Shown piece after piece: positions 45,042 through 53,339 of a stretch of 64,000 nucleotides of DNA. Each line of letters starts with the position of its first letter. The first letter of the stretch is position 1. The DNA comes from Pseudomonas fluorescens (lineage in GTDB: Bacteria > Pseudomonadota > Gammaproteobacteria > Pseudomonadales > Pseudomonadaceae). The notes below the pieces were generated by a model. It saw only the letters and a list, made by a program, of their open reading frames with translations, had not been told where the DNA came from and did no database searches. Position numbers and translations under genes: made by a program. The stretch lies in contig NZ_CABVHJ010000004.1 in NCBI RefSeq assembly GCF_902497745.1, positions 2,208-66,207 on the forward strand. Reading direction: 5' to 3'.

Positions 45042-46580
45042 ATGACATCCCTGACGGCGGCAGCGCCCATCGCTGCGGCCAGCCCGGCGAAGGCGGCGAC
45101 GCCACCGGTGTTCGGGGCGCGGATCATCATTGGCCTGGTCGGCGTGCTGCTGGCGGTGCTGGTGTCGGGCCTCAACGAGATGGTCACCAAGGTCGCCCTC
45201 GCTGATATTCGCGGCGCGCTGCATATCGGCTACGACGAAGGCACCTGGCTGGTGGCCAGTTACACCGCCACCTCGGTCGCGGCCATGGCCTTCGCACCGT
45301 GGTGTTCGGTGACCTTCTCGCTGCGCCGCTTCACCCTCTGTGCGATTGGTTTGTTCACCTTGCTGGGCGTGCTGTGCCCGTTCGCGCCGAATTACGAAAG
45401 CCTGCTGCTGATGCGCATCCTGCAAGGCCTCGCCGGTGGTGCGTTGCCGCCAATGCTGATGACCGTCGCTCTGCGCTTTTTGCCGGCCAACATCAAGCTC
45501 TACGGTTTGGCCGGTTATGCGCTAACGGCGACATTCGGCCCCGGTCTCGGCACACCGCTGGCTGGTTTGTGGACGGAGTATGTCGGCTGGCAATGGACGT
45601 TCTGGCAGATCATCGTGCCGTGCCTGATCGCCATGGCCGCTGTGGCGTATGGCTTGCCACAGGACCCGCTGCGCCTGGAACGCCTCAAGTCGTTCAACTG
45701 GAAAGGCTTGCTGCTGGGCTTTCCGGCGATCTGCATGTTGGTGATCGGTTTGCTGCAAGGCAATCGACTGGACTGGTTCGAGTCGAGCCTGATCTGTGGC
45801 TTGCTCGGCGCCGGCTCGCTGCTGCTGGTGGCGTTTCTGATCAACGAATGGTCGCAACCGATTCCGTTTTTCAAATTGCAGATGCTCGGTATCCGCAACC
45901 TTTCGTTCGCCCTGATGACCTTGGCCGGTGTGCTTGTGGTGTTGTTGGCGGTGGTGTTGATTCCGTCGAGTTATCTGGCTCAGGTGCAGGGTTACCGCCC
46001 GGTGCAAACCGCACCGATCATGCTGATTGCTGCGTTGCCGCAATTGATCGCGCTGCCGCTGGTGGCGGCGCTGTGCAATCTGCGCTGGGTCGATTGCCGC
46101 TGGGTGCTCGGCATCGGTCTGAGCATGTTGGCGCTGTCGTGTCTGGGCGGATCGCAGCTGACCTCGCAGTGGATTCGCGACGACTCCTACGTCCTGCAAT
46201 GGCTGCAGATTTTCGGCCAACCGATGGCGGTGTTGCCCTTGTTGATGCTTTCCACCGGCAGCATCACGCCAATGGATGGTCCGTTCGCCTCGGCGTGGTT
46301 CAACACGGTGAAGGGCCTGTCGGCCGTGGTCGCCACCGGAGTGATCGAGGCGTTGACCACCGCGCGCCTGCATTTCCATTCGAGCATGCTGGTCGACAGC
46401 CTCGGCAATTCGCCGTTGGCCGACCGCAGCGATCCGGGCCTCGCCCATCGCCTGCACGAACAAGCCGTGGTGCTGACTTCTTCCGATCTCTACGTGTGCA
46501 TGGCTGGCGTCGCAGTGGCGTTGATCCTGCTGATTTTCTGGCTGCCGACGCGGATCTTTCCTCCGCGCGCGCCGACCTGA
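45042..46580 (+). CDS. MFS drug exporter, DHA2 (EmrB/QacA-like)
   Basis: A 512-residue inner-membrane transporter with about 14 helices. The N-half motifs are GLNEMVTKVALADIRGALHIGYDEGTW in parts (ALADIRGAL, YDEGTWL) and RILQGLAGGALPP; motif C-like GYALTATFGPGLGTPLAG follows. These match the EmrB family, which exports hydrophobic drugs with an HlyD-type partner and an outer-membrane channel. Both partners follow directly: the adaptor after 26 bp, the channel coupled to it. The start follows a GGAG that lies in a hairpin. Confidence 0.88.
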   Translation: MTSLTAAAPIAAASPAKAATPPVFGARIIIGLVGVLLAVLVSGLNEMVTKVALADIRGALHIGYDEGTWLVASYTATSVAAMAFAPWCSVTFSLRRFTLCAIGLFTLLGVLCPFAPNYESLLLMRILQGLAGGALPPMLMTVALRFLPANIKLYGLAGYALTATFGPGLGTPLAGLWTEYVGWQWTFWQIIVPCLIAMAAVAYGLPQDPLRLERLKSFNWKGLLLGFPAICMLVIGLLQGNRLDWFESSLICGLLGAGSLLLVAFLINEWSQPIPFFKLQMLGIRNLSFALMTLAGVLVVLLAVVLIPSSYLAQVQGYRPVQTAPIMLIAALPQLIALPLVAALCNLRWVDCRWVLGIGLSMLALSCLGGSQLTSQWIRDDSYVLQWLQIFGQPMAVLPLLMLSTGSITPMDGPFASAWFNTVKGLSAVVATGVIEALTTARLHFHSSMLVDSLGNSPLADRSDPGLAHRLHEQAVVLTSSDLYVCMAGVAVALILLIFWLPTRIFPPRAPT

Positions 46581-46606
46581 TTGCTTCACTGAAACAGAAG
46601 GTTTTT

Positions 46607-47677
46607 ATGACGACTCAAGCAAAGCAAAAACTCGCGGTGGCCATCGCCGCCGCACTGGCGGTCGGCGTGCTGGTTTACCTGGCGCTGCCCGGCGTGTTTG
46701 GCAAACGTACCCAGCAAAACACCAATGACGCCTTTGTCTCCGCCGACTACACGCTCGTTGTGCCGCGCGTGGCCGGGTTTATCAAGGAAGTCTTGGTGGA
46801 GGACAACCAGCAAGTGAAGGCGGGCCAGTTGCTGGCGCTGATCGATGATCGCGATTTGCGTGCGTCGGCTGAAGCGGCGGATGCGCAAACTCTGGTGGCG
46901 CGGGCGCAGTTGCAGAACGCCAAGGCGACGCTGGAGCGCCAGACTTCGGTGATCGCTCAGGCGCAGGCCTCGGTAGTCTCGGCCAAGGCGGAAATGGCCT
47001 TCGCCCAGCAAGAATTGAATCGCTACAACCACTTGGCAGGCGTTGGCGCCGGTACGGTGCAAAACGCGCAACAGGCGCGCACGCGCATCGATAAGGCCAC
47101 GGCTCATCTCGACACCGCCACGGCGAAACTGGCGGCAGAGCGCAAGCAGGTCGACATTCTCACGGCTCAGCGTGACGCAGCCGAGGGCAGTTTGAAGCAC
47201 GCACAAGCGGCGCTGGAAATCGCCAGTTTTGAACTCTCTTACACGCGCATCACCGCTCCGCAGGATGGCATGGTCGGTGAGCGTGCGGTGCGCGTGGGCG
47301 CCTATGTGACGCCGGGCAGCAAGCTGCTGGCGGTGGTGCCGTTGCAACAGGCTTATGTGGTGGCGAATTTTCAGGAAACACAACTGACCGACGTGCAGCC
47401 GGGGCAGGACGTACAGGTGCGTGTCGACAGCCTTGGTGGCGAAGCCTTGATTGGTCGCGTTGAAAGTATCGCCCCGGCAACCGGTGTGACCTTTGCGGCG
47501 GTGAAACCGGATAACGCCACGGGCAACTTCACCAAAGTGGTGCAGCGGATTCCAGTGAAAATCATGCTGGAATCGGGTCAACCGTTGGCCGAGCGCTTGC
47601 GCGTGGGGATGTCGGTGGAAGCGAGTATTGATACCACCAGTTCGGCGACGTCGGTGCGTGAGGTGACTCAGCGATGA
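46607..47677 (+). CDS. HlyD/EmrA-family membrane-fusion protein
   Basis: A 356-residue periplasmic adaptor with an N-terminal anchor helix (LAVAIAAALAVGVLVYLALPG). The first lipoyl half is VPRVAGFIKEVLVEDNQQVKAGQ, read as VPRVAGFIKEVLV and DNQQVKAGQLL. A coiled coil (about 80-200) follows, then the second half (YTRITAPQDGMVGERAVRVG) and the beta-barrel. It links the MFS exporter to the outer-membrane channel. Its stop overlaps the next start as ATGA (47674-47677), so the third component is translationally coupled. Confidence 0.9.
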   Translation: MTTQAKQKLAVAIAAALAVGVLVYLALPGVFGKRTQQNTNDAFVSADYTLVVPRVAGFIKEVLVEDNQQVKAGQLLALIDDRDLRASAEAADAQTLVARAQLQNAKATLERQTSVIAQAQASVVSAKAEMAFAQQELNRYNHLAGVGAGTVQNAQQARTRIDKATAHLDTATAKLAAERKQVDILTAQRDAAEGSLKHAQAALEIASFELSYTRITAPQDGMVGERAVRVGAYVTPGSKLLAVVPLQQAYVVANFQETQLTDVQPGQDVQVRVDSLGGEALIGRVESIAPATGVTFAAVKPDNATGNFTKVVQRIPVKIMLESGQPLAERLRVGMSVEASIDTTSSATSVREVTQR

Positions 47678-49281
47678 GCGTTATTGACCGAACCGACGCC
47701 TTCGCGAGCAGGCTCGCTCCCACAGGGAAAACGCAATCCAGAATGTGGGAGCGAGCCTGCTCGCGAAGAGGCCCGTGGCAGCAAATCACCTTGAGTGCCT
47801 TGCTCGCAGTAACTCTCACCGCTTGCACAGTAGGCCCTGACTTCCAAAAGCCTCAAGCCACACAAATCGCCGACTGGACCAAACCCGCCAAGTCCGCCCC
47901 CAGCCAAGCTGTCAGCGAACCCCTCAACGAACGCTGGTGGGAGGTCTTCCACGACCCGCAACTCTCCGCGCTCACCCGGCGTGCGGTGCAGAGCAACCTC
48001 GACCTGCAACTGGCCAGCAGCCGCCTGCAACAAAGCCGCGCCGCTCGCCAGGTGATCACCGCTGACCGTTATCCGAGCACCGCCGCCACGGGCAGTTACG
48101 CGCGCAAACGCAACAGCGGCGAGGGTCTGAACGATCCGTCCGGACACAACGGCGATTCAGCTTTCAATCTGTGGGACGCCGGTTTCTCCGCCTCATGGGA
48201 ACTGGATTTCTGGGGCCGCGTGCGCCGCGAAACCGAAGCCGCCGACGCCAATCTAGAAGTCGCCGAAAACGACCGTCGCGGGGTGCTGTTGGCCGTGCTC
48301 GCTGACACGGCGCAAAACTACATCCAGCTGCGTGGCGTGCAGAACACTCGTGCTGTCACCGAGCAGAACCTCGACGTCGCCCGGCACAGCCTCAAGCTCT
48401 CGCAATTGCGTCTGGCCGATGGCGTGGCGACGGATCTCGACGTCGCCGAAGCCGCTGCGCAGGTGGCTGCCATCGAATCACGCTTGCCGGCGCTGGAACA
48501 ACGCCAATCGCAACTGATCAATGCGATCAGCCTGCTGATGGGCGAACCGCCACAGGCATTGGCCAAGGAGTTATCCACAGACGCCGCCGTGCCGCAGTCG
48601 CCGCTGCAAGTCGCTATCGGCTTGCCGTCGCAACTGGCTGAACGCCGTCCGGACATCCGTCAGGCCGAAGCGCGCCTGCACGCTGCCACTGCCAATATCG
48701 GCGTGGCCACGGGCGATTTCTATCCGCGCATCACCCTGTCCGGCAACCTCGGCGCGCAAGCCATGCAACTCAGCGATTTCGGCTCCTGGGGTTCGCGTGC
48801 CTTTGGCATCGGCCCGCAATTCAGCCTGCCGCTGTTCGACGGCGGACGCCTGCGCGGCGTGCTGCAATTGCGTGAAGCACAGCAGCAGGAAGCGGCCATC
48901 GCCTACCAGCAGACCGTGTTGCGCGCCTGGCATGAAATCGACGATCAACTGACCGCTTACAACGCCAGCCAACGCCGCCGCGACAGCCTTGCCGAAGCCG
49001 TATGTCAGAACCAGATCGCCTTGCGCACCGCGCAACAGCAGTACGTCGAAGGCGTGGTTGATTTCGTCAACGTTCTCACCGTGCAAAGCGCATTGCTGGC
49101 GACGCAGGAACAGTGGGTTGAGAGTTCGACCGGCGTGTCGCTGGCAATGGTCGGGTTGTACAAGGCCTTGGGCGGCGGTTGGGAATCGGTGTATCCAGAG
49201 GCGAAAATCGCCGCCGGGTTGCCGGGTGTCGTGAAAGCGCCAACCGGCATCGACGGTTCCGCCGTGGCTGACCTAAAGTGA
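47674..49281 (+). CDS. NodT/OprM-family outer-membrane efflux lipoprotein with a REPIN-encoded N-terminus
   Basis: A TolC-like channel of up to 535 residues. The lipoprotein lipobox is LTAC (Cys about residue 51 of the longest form), followed by the family start TVGPDFQKP and two efflux repeats (LTRRAVQSNLDLQLASSRL; RPDIRQAEARLHAATANIG). The odd part is the N-terminus: a complete REPIN (47701-47767) lies between the coupled ATG 47674 and the hydrophobic signal core, and is read in frame as FASRLAPTG...MWERACSRRG. An ATG inside the REPIN (47743) would give a normal-length signal peptide, MWERACSRRGPWQQ then a hydrophobic core. Which start is used cannot be told. The rest is intact, so the gene is probably functional. 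Confidence 0.85.
   Translation: MSVIDRTDAFASRLAPTGKTQSRMWERACSRRGPWQQITLSALLAVTLTACTVGPDFQKPQATQIADWTKPAKSAPSQAVSEPLNERWWEVFHDPQLSALTRRAVQSNLDLQLASSRLQQSRAARQVITADRYPSTAATGSYARKRNSGEGLNDPSGHNGDSAFNLWDAGFSASWELDFWGRVRRETEAADANLEVAENDRRGVLLAVLADTAQNYIQLRGVQNTRAVTEQNLDVARHSLKLSQLRLADGVATDLDVAEAAAQVAAIESRLPALEQRQSQLINAISLLMGEPPQALAKELSTDAAVPQSPLQVAIGLPSQLAERRPDIRQAEARLHAATANIGVATGDFYPRITLSGNLGAQAMQLSDFGSWGSRAFGIGPQFSLPLFDGGRLRGVLQLREAQQQEAAIAYQQTVLRAWHEIDDQLTAYNASQRRRDSLAEAVCQNQIALRTAQQQYVEGVVDFVNVLTVQSALLATQEQWVESSTGVSLAMVGLYKALGGGWESVYPEAKIAAGLPGVVKAPTGIDGSAVADLK
47701..47767. repeat. REPIN inside a coding 5' end
   Basis: Facing REP pair with about 19 bases between copies, situated within the reading frame of the outer-membrane efflux gene. 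It contains an in-frame ATG at 47743. All other REP copies in this window are intergenic. Confidence 0.9.
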
Positions 49282-49336
49282 TGGGCAGGTTGGCGCGTCA
49301 TACTCTCGTGGCGCTGCGGCGCGGCAAGAGGAAGCG

Positions 49337-50917
49337 ATGGCGGTCAACAGAGTTACGCCAATGGGCGACACGCAAGATCCGTTTGCCGCGCCCGGTTCCT
49401 GGTTCGGTAGCCTGCGTTGGGTGCGCTGGGTAAAAAATCACTGGCTGTGGCCAATTCTGGCGCTGGCCGCGTTCGTGCGTTTTTATGATCTGACAGCGGC
49501 GGCGATCTGGGGTGATGAAGGCTCCAGCCTGCTGCTGGCGCGCTACTCGCTGAGTGAAATCTGGCAACACGCTGCATTCGATGTGCATCCGCCGCTGTAC
49601 TTCATTCTCTTGCATGGCTGGATCGAGTTGTTCGGGGACGGCATCTTCGCGCTCCGCTGTCTCAGTGCGCTGGCCGGCATTACGGCGGTCGGACTGGGCA
49701 TTTGGCTGGTGGACCGTCTGGCCACTCGACGCGCCGCGTTTATCGCCGGATTGTTGCTCGCACTGCTACCGACCGCGGTGCGCTACAGCCAGGAAGTACG
49801 CATGTACGCGCTGCTTGGGGCGCTGCTGCTCGCCGCGAGCCTGGCGCTGGTCTACTGGATTCGACGCCCGCAACGCCGTCGCTATCTCGTGGTTTACGTG
49901 GTGTTAATGAGTGCGGCGTTCTACACCCATTACTTCGCCGTGCTGGCCGCACTGTGTCACTGGGTTTATCTGCTTGGCATTCGCGTGCAGCGCGGTTATC
50001 GCTTCCGGCATATCCAGCGCACGGACTGGTGGTTGGCGAATCTGGCAATCGGCGTGCTGTACCTGCCCTGGTTACCCAAACTGCTTGATTTGATGCAGCA
50101 CATGCAGCAACTCGAAGTCGGCGGCGATGTCGGTTGGGAGCCAGCGGTGACGCTGGGTTCGCTGCCGTCGATGATCTGGTCATGGCTGATTCAGGACGAT
50201 GGCGAGAGTCTGCCGCTGCTGGTCTTTGGCGCGCTGCCGTTGGCACTGCTGGTGCTGGCAGTTGTCGCCGTCATGCGCGATCGCAGTGTGTCGCGCGGCA
50301 GCATTCTGCTGGCGCTGTACACCGGTCTGCCGCTGTTGCTGGTGTATCTGGTGTCGTTCATTACGCCAGTGTTCATCGAGCGTTATCTGACGGCGTACGC
50401 CCTCGGCCTGCCGATGCTGACGGCGTTGGCCATCGACCGTTTGTACAACCGCGTGCGGATGTTGGCATTGGCTGTGCTGCTGTCGCTGATCGCTGTGGAA
50501 CTGGTCGGCGTGAACAACAACGCCACGGTCGACAGTCATGATCAACTCGACACGGTAGTGACGTACGTCAACCAGCATTTCCTGCCCGGTGACCGCATCG
50601 TCACCAGCGACATGCTCTGGTATCTGAGCTACGTCTACTACGATCGCACCGGGGCGCAGGTGCGCCTCTTCACGCCACCGAAAGCCGATGGCCAATCGAC
50701 GCGGCCAAATGAGTACGGGTTCGGCACGCTGGTAACGAGTGATGTCTATCTGAACAGCCTCGCTGAGCTGGCGGGAAATGGTCGAGTGTGGCTGGTCGGC
50801 AGCTTCGACGGCCCGGAAGAATTCTCACCCTTGCCCGAGACCTGGCAGGTCCGTGCCGAAGTCCACGCCGGCGGACTTAAAGCGCGCTTGTTCACGCCAA
50901 CCCCTCCCGCAGGCTAA
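49337..50917 (+). CDS. GT39/ArnT-like membrane glycosyltransferase
   Basis: A 526-residue polytopic protein with about 10-12 helices, of the GT-C fold. The first periplasmic loop has the catalytic-type acidic motif AAIWGDEGSS, followed by HPPLYFILLHG and RYSQEVRMYALLG, typical of family 39 (ArnT/PMT) and of the related uncharacterised Pseudomonas proteins. Such enzymes move a sugar from a polyprenyl-phosphate donor to a lipid or protein on the outer face of the inner membrane. AAGAGGAAG precedes the ATG. Donor and acceptor cannot be named; no arn genes are nearby. Confidence 0.8.
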   Translation: MAVNRVTPMGDTQDPFAAPGSWFGSLRWVRWVKNHWLWPILALAAFVRFYDLTAAAIWGDEGSSLLLARYSLSEIWQHAAFDVHPPLYFILLHGWIELFGDGIFALRCLSALAGITAVGLGIWLVDRLATRRAAFIAGLLLALLPTAVRYSQEVRMYALLGALLLAASLALVYWIRRPQRRRYLVVYVVLMSAAFYTHYFAVLAALCHWVYLLGIRVQRGYRFRHIQRTDWWLANLAIGVLYLPWLPKLLDLMQHMQQLEVGGDVGWEPAVTLGSLPSMIWSWLIQDDGESLPLLVFGALPLALLVLAVVAVMRDRSVSRGSILLALYTGLPLLLVYLVSFITPVFIERYLTAYALGLPMLTALAIDRLYNRVRMLALAVLLSLIAVELVGVNNNATVDSHDQLDTVVTYVNQHFLPGDRIVTSDMLWYLSYVYYDRTGAQVRLFTPPKADGQSTRPNEYGFGTLVTSDVYLNSLAELAGNGRVWLVGSFDGPEEFSPLPETWQVRAEVHAGGLKARLFTPTPPAG

Positions 50918-50926
50918 CCGCAATCC

Positions 50927-50960
50927 CTGTAGGAGTTGCCGCAGGCTGCGATCTTTTGAC
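50927..50960. repeat. REP element of a second family
   Basis: CTGTAGGAGTTGCCGCAGGC followed by TGCGATCTTTTGA is the other common Pseudomonas repeat type (TGTAGGAGC..GCCGAAGGCTGCGATC). One copy lies between the convergent glycosyltransferase and slipin genes. Confidence 0.75.
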
Positions 50961-50962
50961 CT

Positions 50963-51721
50963 TCAGGATTTCCCCGACAAATCCGCCATACCCTTGAGCA
51001 ATTCGATCGGCAGTGGAAAAACAATCGTCGAACTCTTGTCACCGGCAATCGAACTCAAGGTCTGCATATAGCGCAACTGCATTGCCCCAGGCTGGCGACC
51101 GAGCATTTCCGCTGCCTGCATGAGTTTTTCCGAGGCTTGCAGTTCGCCTTCGGCGTGAATCACCTTGGCCCGACGTTCGCGCTCGGCTTCCGCCTGTTTG
51201 GCGATGGCGCGGACCATCGATTCGTTGAGATCGACATGCTTGATCTCGACGTTGGCGACCTTGATCCCCCAGGCGTCGGTCTGTGCGTCGAGCACCTGCT
51301 GGATGTCGATGTTCAACTGCTCGCGCTCGGCCAACAGTTCATCCAGTTCGTGCTTGCCGAGCACCGCCCGCAGGGTGGTTTGCGCCAGTTGGCTGGTGGC
51401 AGAAAGATAATCCTCGACCTGAATAATCGCCTTCTGCGGATCCAGAACGCGGAAATACAGCACAGCGTTGACCTTCACCGAGACGTTGTCGCGGGTGATC
51501 ACGTCCTGCGGCGGCACGTCGAGCACCACGGTGCGCAGGTCGACCCGAACCATTTGCTGCACCACCGGAATCAGCAGGATCAGCCCTGGGCCTTTGACTT
51601 GCCAGAAGCGGCCAAGCTGAAATACCACGCCGCGCTCGTATTCACGCAGGATGCGGAACGTCGAGCCGGCGAGAACTATCACCAACAGTAGCAGCGCAAC
51701 AAAACCGATTTGCAGACCCAT
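50963..51721 (-). CDS. Slipin (stomatin/prohibitin-like SPFH membrane protein)
   Basis: A 252-residue SPFH protein. N-terminal membrane helix ([15 protein letters not shown]), then the SPFH domain ([22 protein letters not shown] in parts: [23 protein letters not shown]) and coiled coil ending in [22 protein letters not shown]. Slipins form detergent-resistant membrane assemblies and are almost always paired with NfeD. Here NfeD lies immediately upstream, its stop 2 bases before this ATG. GGAGAG at the end of nfeD supports ATG 51721 rather than the GTG two codons earlier. Confidence 0.92.
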   Translation of the reverse strand: MGLQIGFVALLLLVIVLAGSTFRILREYERGVVFQLGRFWQVKGPGLILLIPVVQQMVRVDLRTVVLDVPPQDVITRDNVSVKVNAVLYFRVLDPQKAIIQVEDYLSATSQLAQTTLRAVLGKHELDELLAEREQLNIDIQQVLDAQTDAWGIKVANVEIKHVDLNESMVRAIAKQAEAERERRAKVIHAEGELQASEKLMQAAEMLGRQPGAMQLRYMQTLSSIAGDKSSTIVFPLPIELLKGMADLSGKS

Positions 51722-51723
51722 GA

Positions 51724-52254
51724 TCACTCTCCGAGCGGTGCCGCGTCAGTCGCGGCCACTTGCAGCAACAATCCCTTGTGACCCACCACGCGCACCGATT
51801 GCCCGGTTTGCAGCGGGGTGGCGCTAAGCACTTGCCAGCGTTCACCTTGCAGTTGCACCCAGCCGTTACGGGCATCGCCCGGTTGCACTGTGGTGATCGC
51901 GGTCACACTGCCGAGCAGGCCGGCGTCGCCACTGACGGCGTGGCGCGGGCGGGTTTTCAGGGCGCGAATTACCAGCGCGAGCAACAGCAGGGCGCTGATC
52001 AGACCGAGACCGATCATCATCAGCACCGGCAACTCGGCGTTGCTCAGAATCAGCGCACCGATGACGAACATGATGATGCCGCCCAGCCCGATCACTCCGT
52101 AATTGGGCAGTGCAGCTTCAGCGATCAGGAAGACGATGCCCAAGGTAATCAGCCACAAACCGGCCGGACTCATCGGCGGCAACGGAGTGTCGGCGGCGAG
52201 GGCTGAGCCGCTGATCAGCAGGAGTAAGACAAACGCACAACATCGGCTGTTCAC
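51724..52254 (-). CDS. Short NfeD-family membrane protein
   Basis: A 176-residue NfeD without the N-terminal serine-protease (ClpP-like) domain of long NfeDs. It has a signal or first helix ([17 protein letters not shown]), three helices (about 45-110), and a C-terminal OB-fold ([28 protein letters not shown] in parts: [24 protein letters not shown]). Such short forms pair with slipin and probably help organise membrane microdomains. GTG 52254 has GGAGGG four bases upstream, which favours it over the ATG seven codons earlier. Confidence 0.88.
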   Translation of the reverse strand: MNSRCCAFVLLLLISGSALAADTPLPPMSPAGLWLITLGIVFLIAEAALPNYGVIGLGGIIMFVIGALILSNAELPVLMMIGLGLISALLLLALVIRALKTRPRHAVSGDAGLLGSVTAITTVQPGDARNGWVQLQGERWQVLSATPLQTGQSVRVVGHKGLLLQVAATDAAPLGE

Positions 52255-52429
52255 GTGACCCTCCGCGAGCGTCATGGGCTGGTTCTTTCAGTCTAGTTGA
52301 GGGTTGTCCTGTATGAATTTTGATCAATGTGCAGATATGTCCGGTGAGCGGATTTCCCTGCGCCAAACCCCCGCCGAACTAGACTCAAAGACACGGCAAT
52401 CACCGTTCAGCGCAACACCGAGGTGCATT

Positions 52430-52891
52430 ATGCGTATGGCAAGAAAGGTGCAGAGCAGCCTGAACCGGGCGCACTGCGAATACGACATCGTCGCCCACCG
52501 ACACTCGTCCAGCAGCCTGGAAACCGCACGAGTCGCCGGGGTGCCCGCTGAGCGCGTGGCCAAATCGATCATCCTCGACGACCACCACGGGCACTATCTG
52601 ATGGCCGTGCTGCCGGCCAGCCGTCACCTGGACCTGAGCAAAGTGCGCACCAGCGGCGAATGGCAACTGACCCGCGAAAGCAATCTGGCGCACATCTTCG
52701 ATGATTGCGAACGCGGCGCGGTGCCACCGCTGGGTGGCTCCTATGGCCTGGACATGGTCATCGACCCGTTGCTGACGCGGCAGAAGGACATTTATCTGGA
52801 GGCGGGCAACCACAACTATCTGCTGCACATGAGCATGCCCGAGTTTCTGAAAATGGTGCCGCATGCCGAAGTGCGGGAGTTGAGTGATTAG
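52430..52891 (+). CDS. YbaK/ProX-family aminoacyl-tRNA deacylase-like protein
   Basis: A 153-residue cytosolic YbaK/EbsC fold protein that would remove mischarged amino acids from tRNA. The conserved lysine region VAKSIILDD (about 38-46) and the glycine-rich PPLGGSYGL (about 99-107) are the family's substrate-binding elements. The C-terminal part (YLEAGNHNYLLHMSMPEFLKM) is typical of the Pseudomonas members. GAGGTG six bases before ATG 52430 sets the start; the frame is open 42 codons further upstream but that part is intergenic in character. It is divergent from nfeD. Confidence 0.88.
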   Translation: MRMARKVQSSLNRAHCEYDIVAHRHSSSSLETARVAGVPAERVAKSIILDDHHGHYLMAVLPASRHLDLSKVRTSGEWQLTRESNLAHIFDDCERGAVPPLGGSYGLDMVIDPLLTRQKDIYLEAGNHNYLLHMSMPEFLKMVPHAEVRELSD

Positions 52892-52916
52892 GATTTGTGG
52901 TGCCGGCACTGACGCC

Positions 52917-52967
52917 TTCGCGAGCAGGTTGATTGCATTCCCCTGTGGGAGCGAGCCTGCTCGCGAA
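52917..52967. repeat. REPIN with a deleted half
   Basis: The left copy keeps only TTCGCGAGCAGG and then breaks into TTGATTGCATT; the right copy is complete (TGTGGGAGCGAGCCTGCTCG). A deletion has removed the middle of the left copy. Confidence 0.85.
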
Positions 52968-53005
52968 TAATCTTCCAAACACCCCGTTTTTGAAGGAACT
53001 CAGCA

Positions 53006-53251
53006 ATGGAGCAACCAATCCACAGCCTCCCATCCCTGTTCAAACAACTCGGCCTGGACAACGATCCGATCAGCATCGACAAATTCATCGCCACCCATTC
53101 CCCGCTCAAACCCGAGCTGCATTTGGCTGATGCGTTTTTCTGGACGGAGAGCCAGTCGCAGTTTTTGCGTGACGAGATTCTGGATGATGCCGATTGGGCG
53201 GAGGTGGTGGATCAGTTGGATGTGTTGTTGCGTAAGGGCAGAAGTGTGTAA
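53006..53251 (+). CDS. DUF2789 family protein
   Basis: An 81-residue soluble protein that matches the small DUF2789 family: N-terminal HSLPSLFKQLGL, then FIATHSPL, and the conserved end AFFWTESQSQFLRDEILDDADWAEVVDQL in parts (FWTESQSQFL, DADWAEVVDQLD). Function is not known. GAAGGAACTCAGCA lies before the ATG and contains an AAGGA ribosome site. It stands alone between a broken REPIN and the A-tract region. Confidence 0.88.
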   Translation: MEQPIHSLPSLFKQLGLDNDPISIDKFIATHSPLKPELHLADAFFWTESQSQFLRDEILDDADWAEVVDQLDVLLRKGRSV

Positions 53252-53339
53252 AAAAAATTGTAGGAAAAGGCTGAAATGTAAAAAAAACATGCGCGATGTA
53301 AAAAAAAACGGGCTTTAATCGTCGCAGTGAATTTTTTTT
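53247..53339 (+). promoter_or_regulatory. Phased A-tracts upstream of the Fic gene (predicted bent DNA)
   Basis: TGTA followed by long A-runs occurs three times, with the TGTA at 53247, 53277 and 53297, that is 30 and 20 bases apart, whole helical turns. A run of eight T lies directly before the Fic ATG (53332-53339). Phased A-tracts curve DNA and are common H-NS/MvaT targets. Confidence 0.5.
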
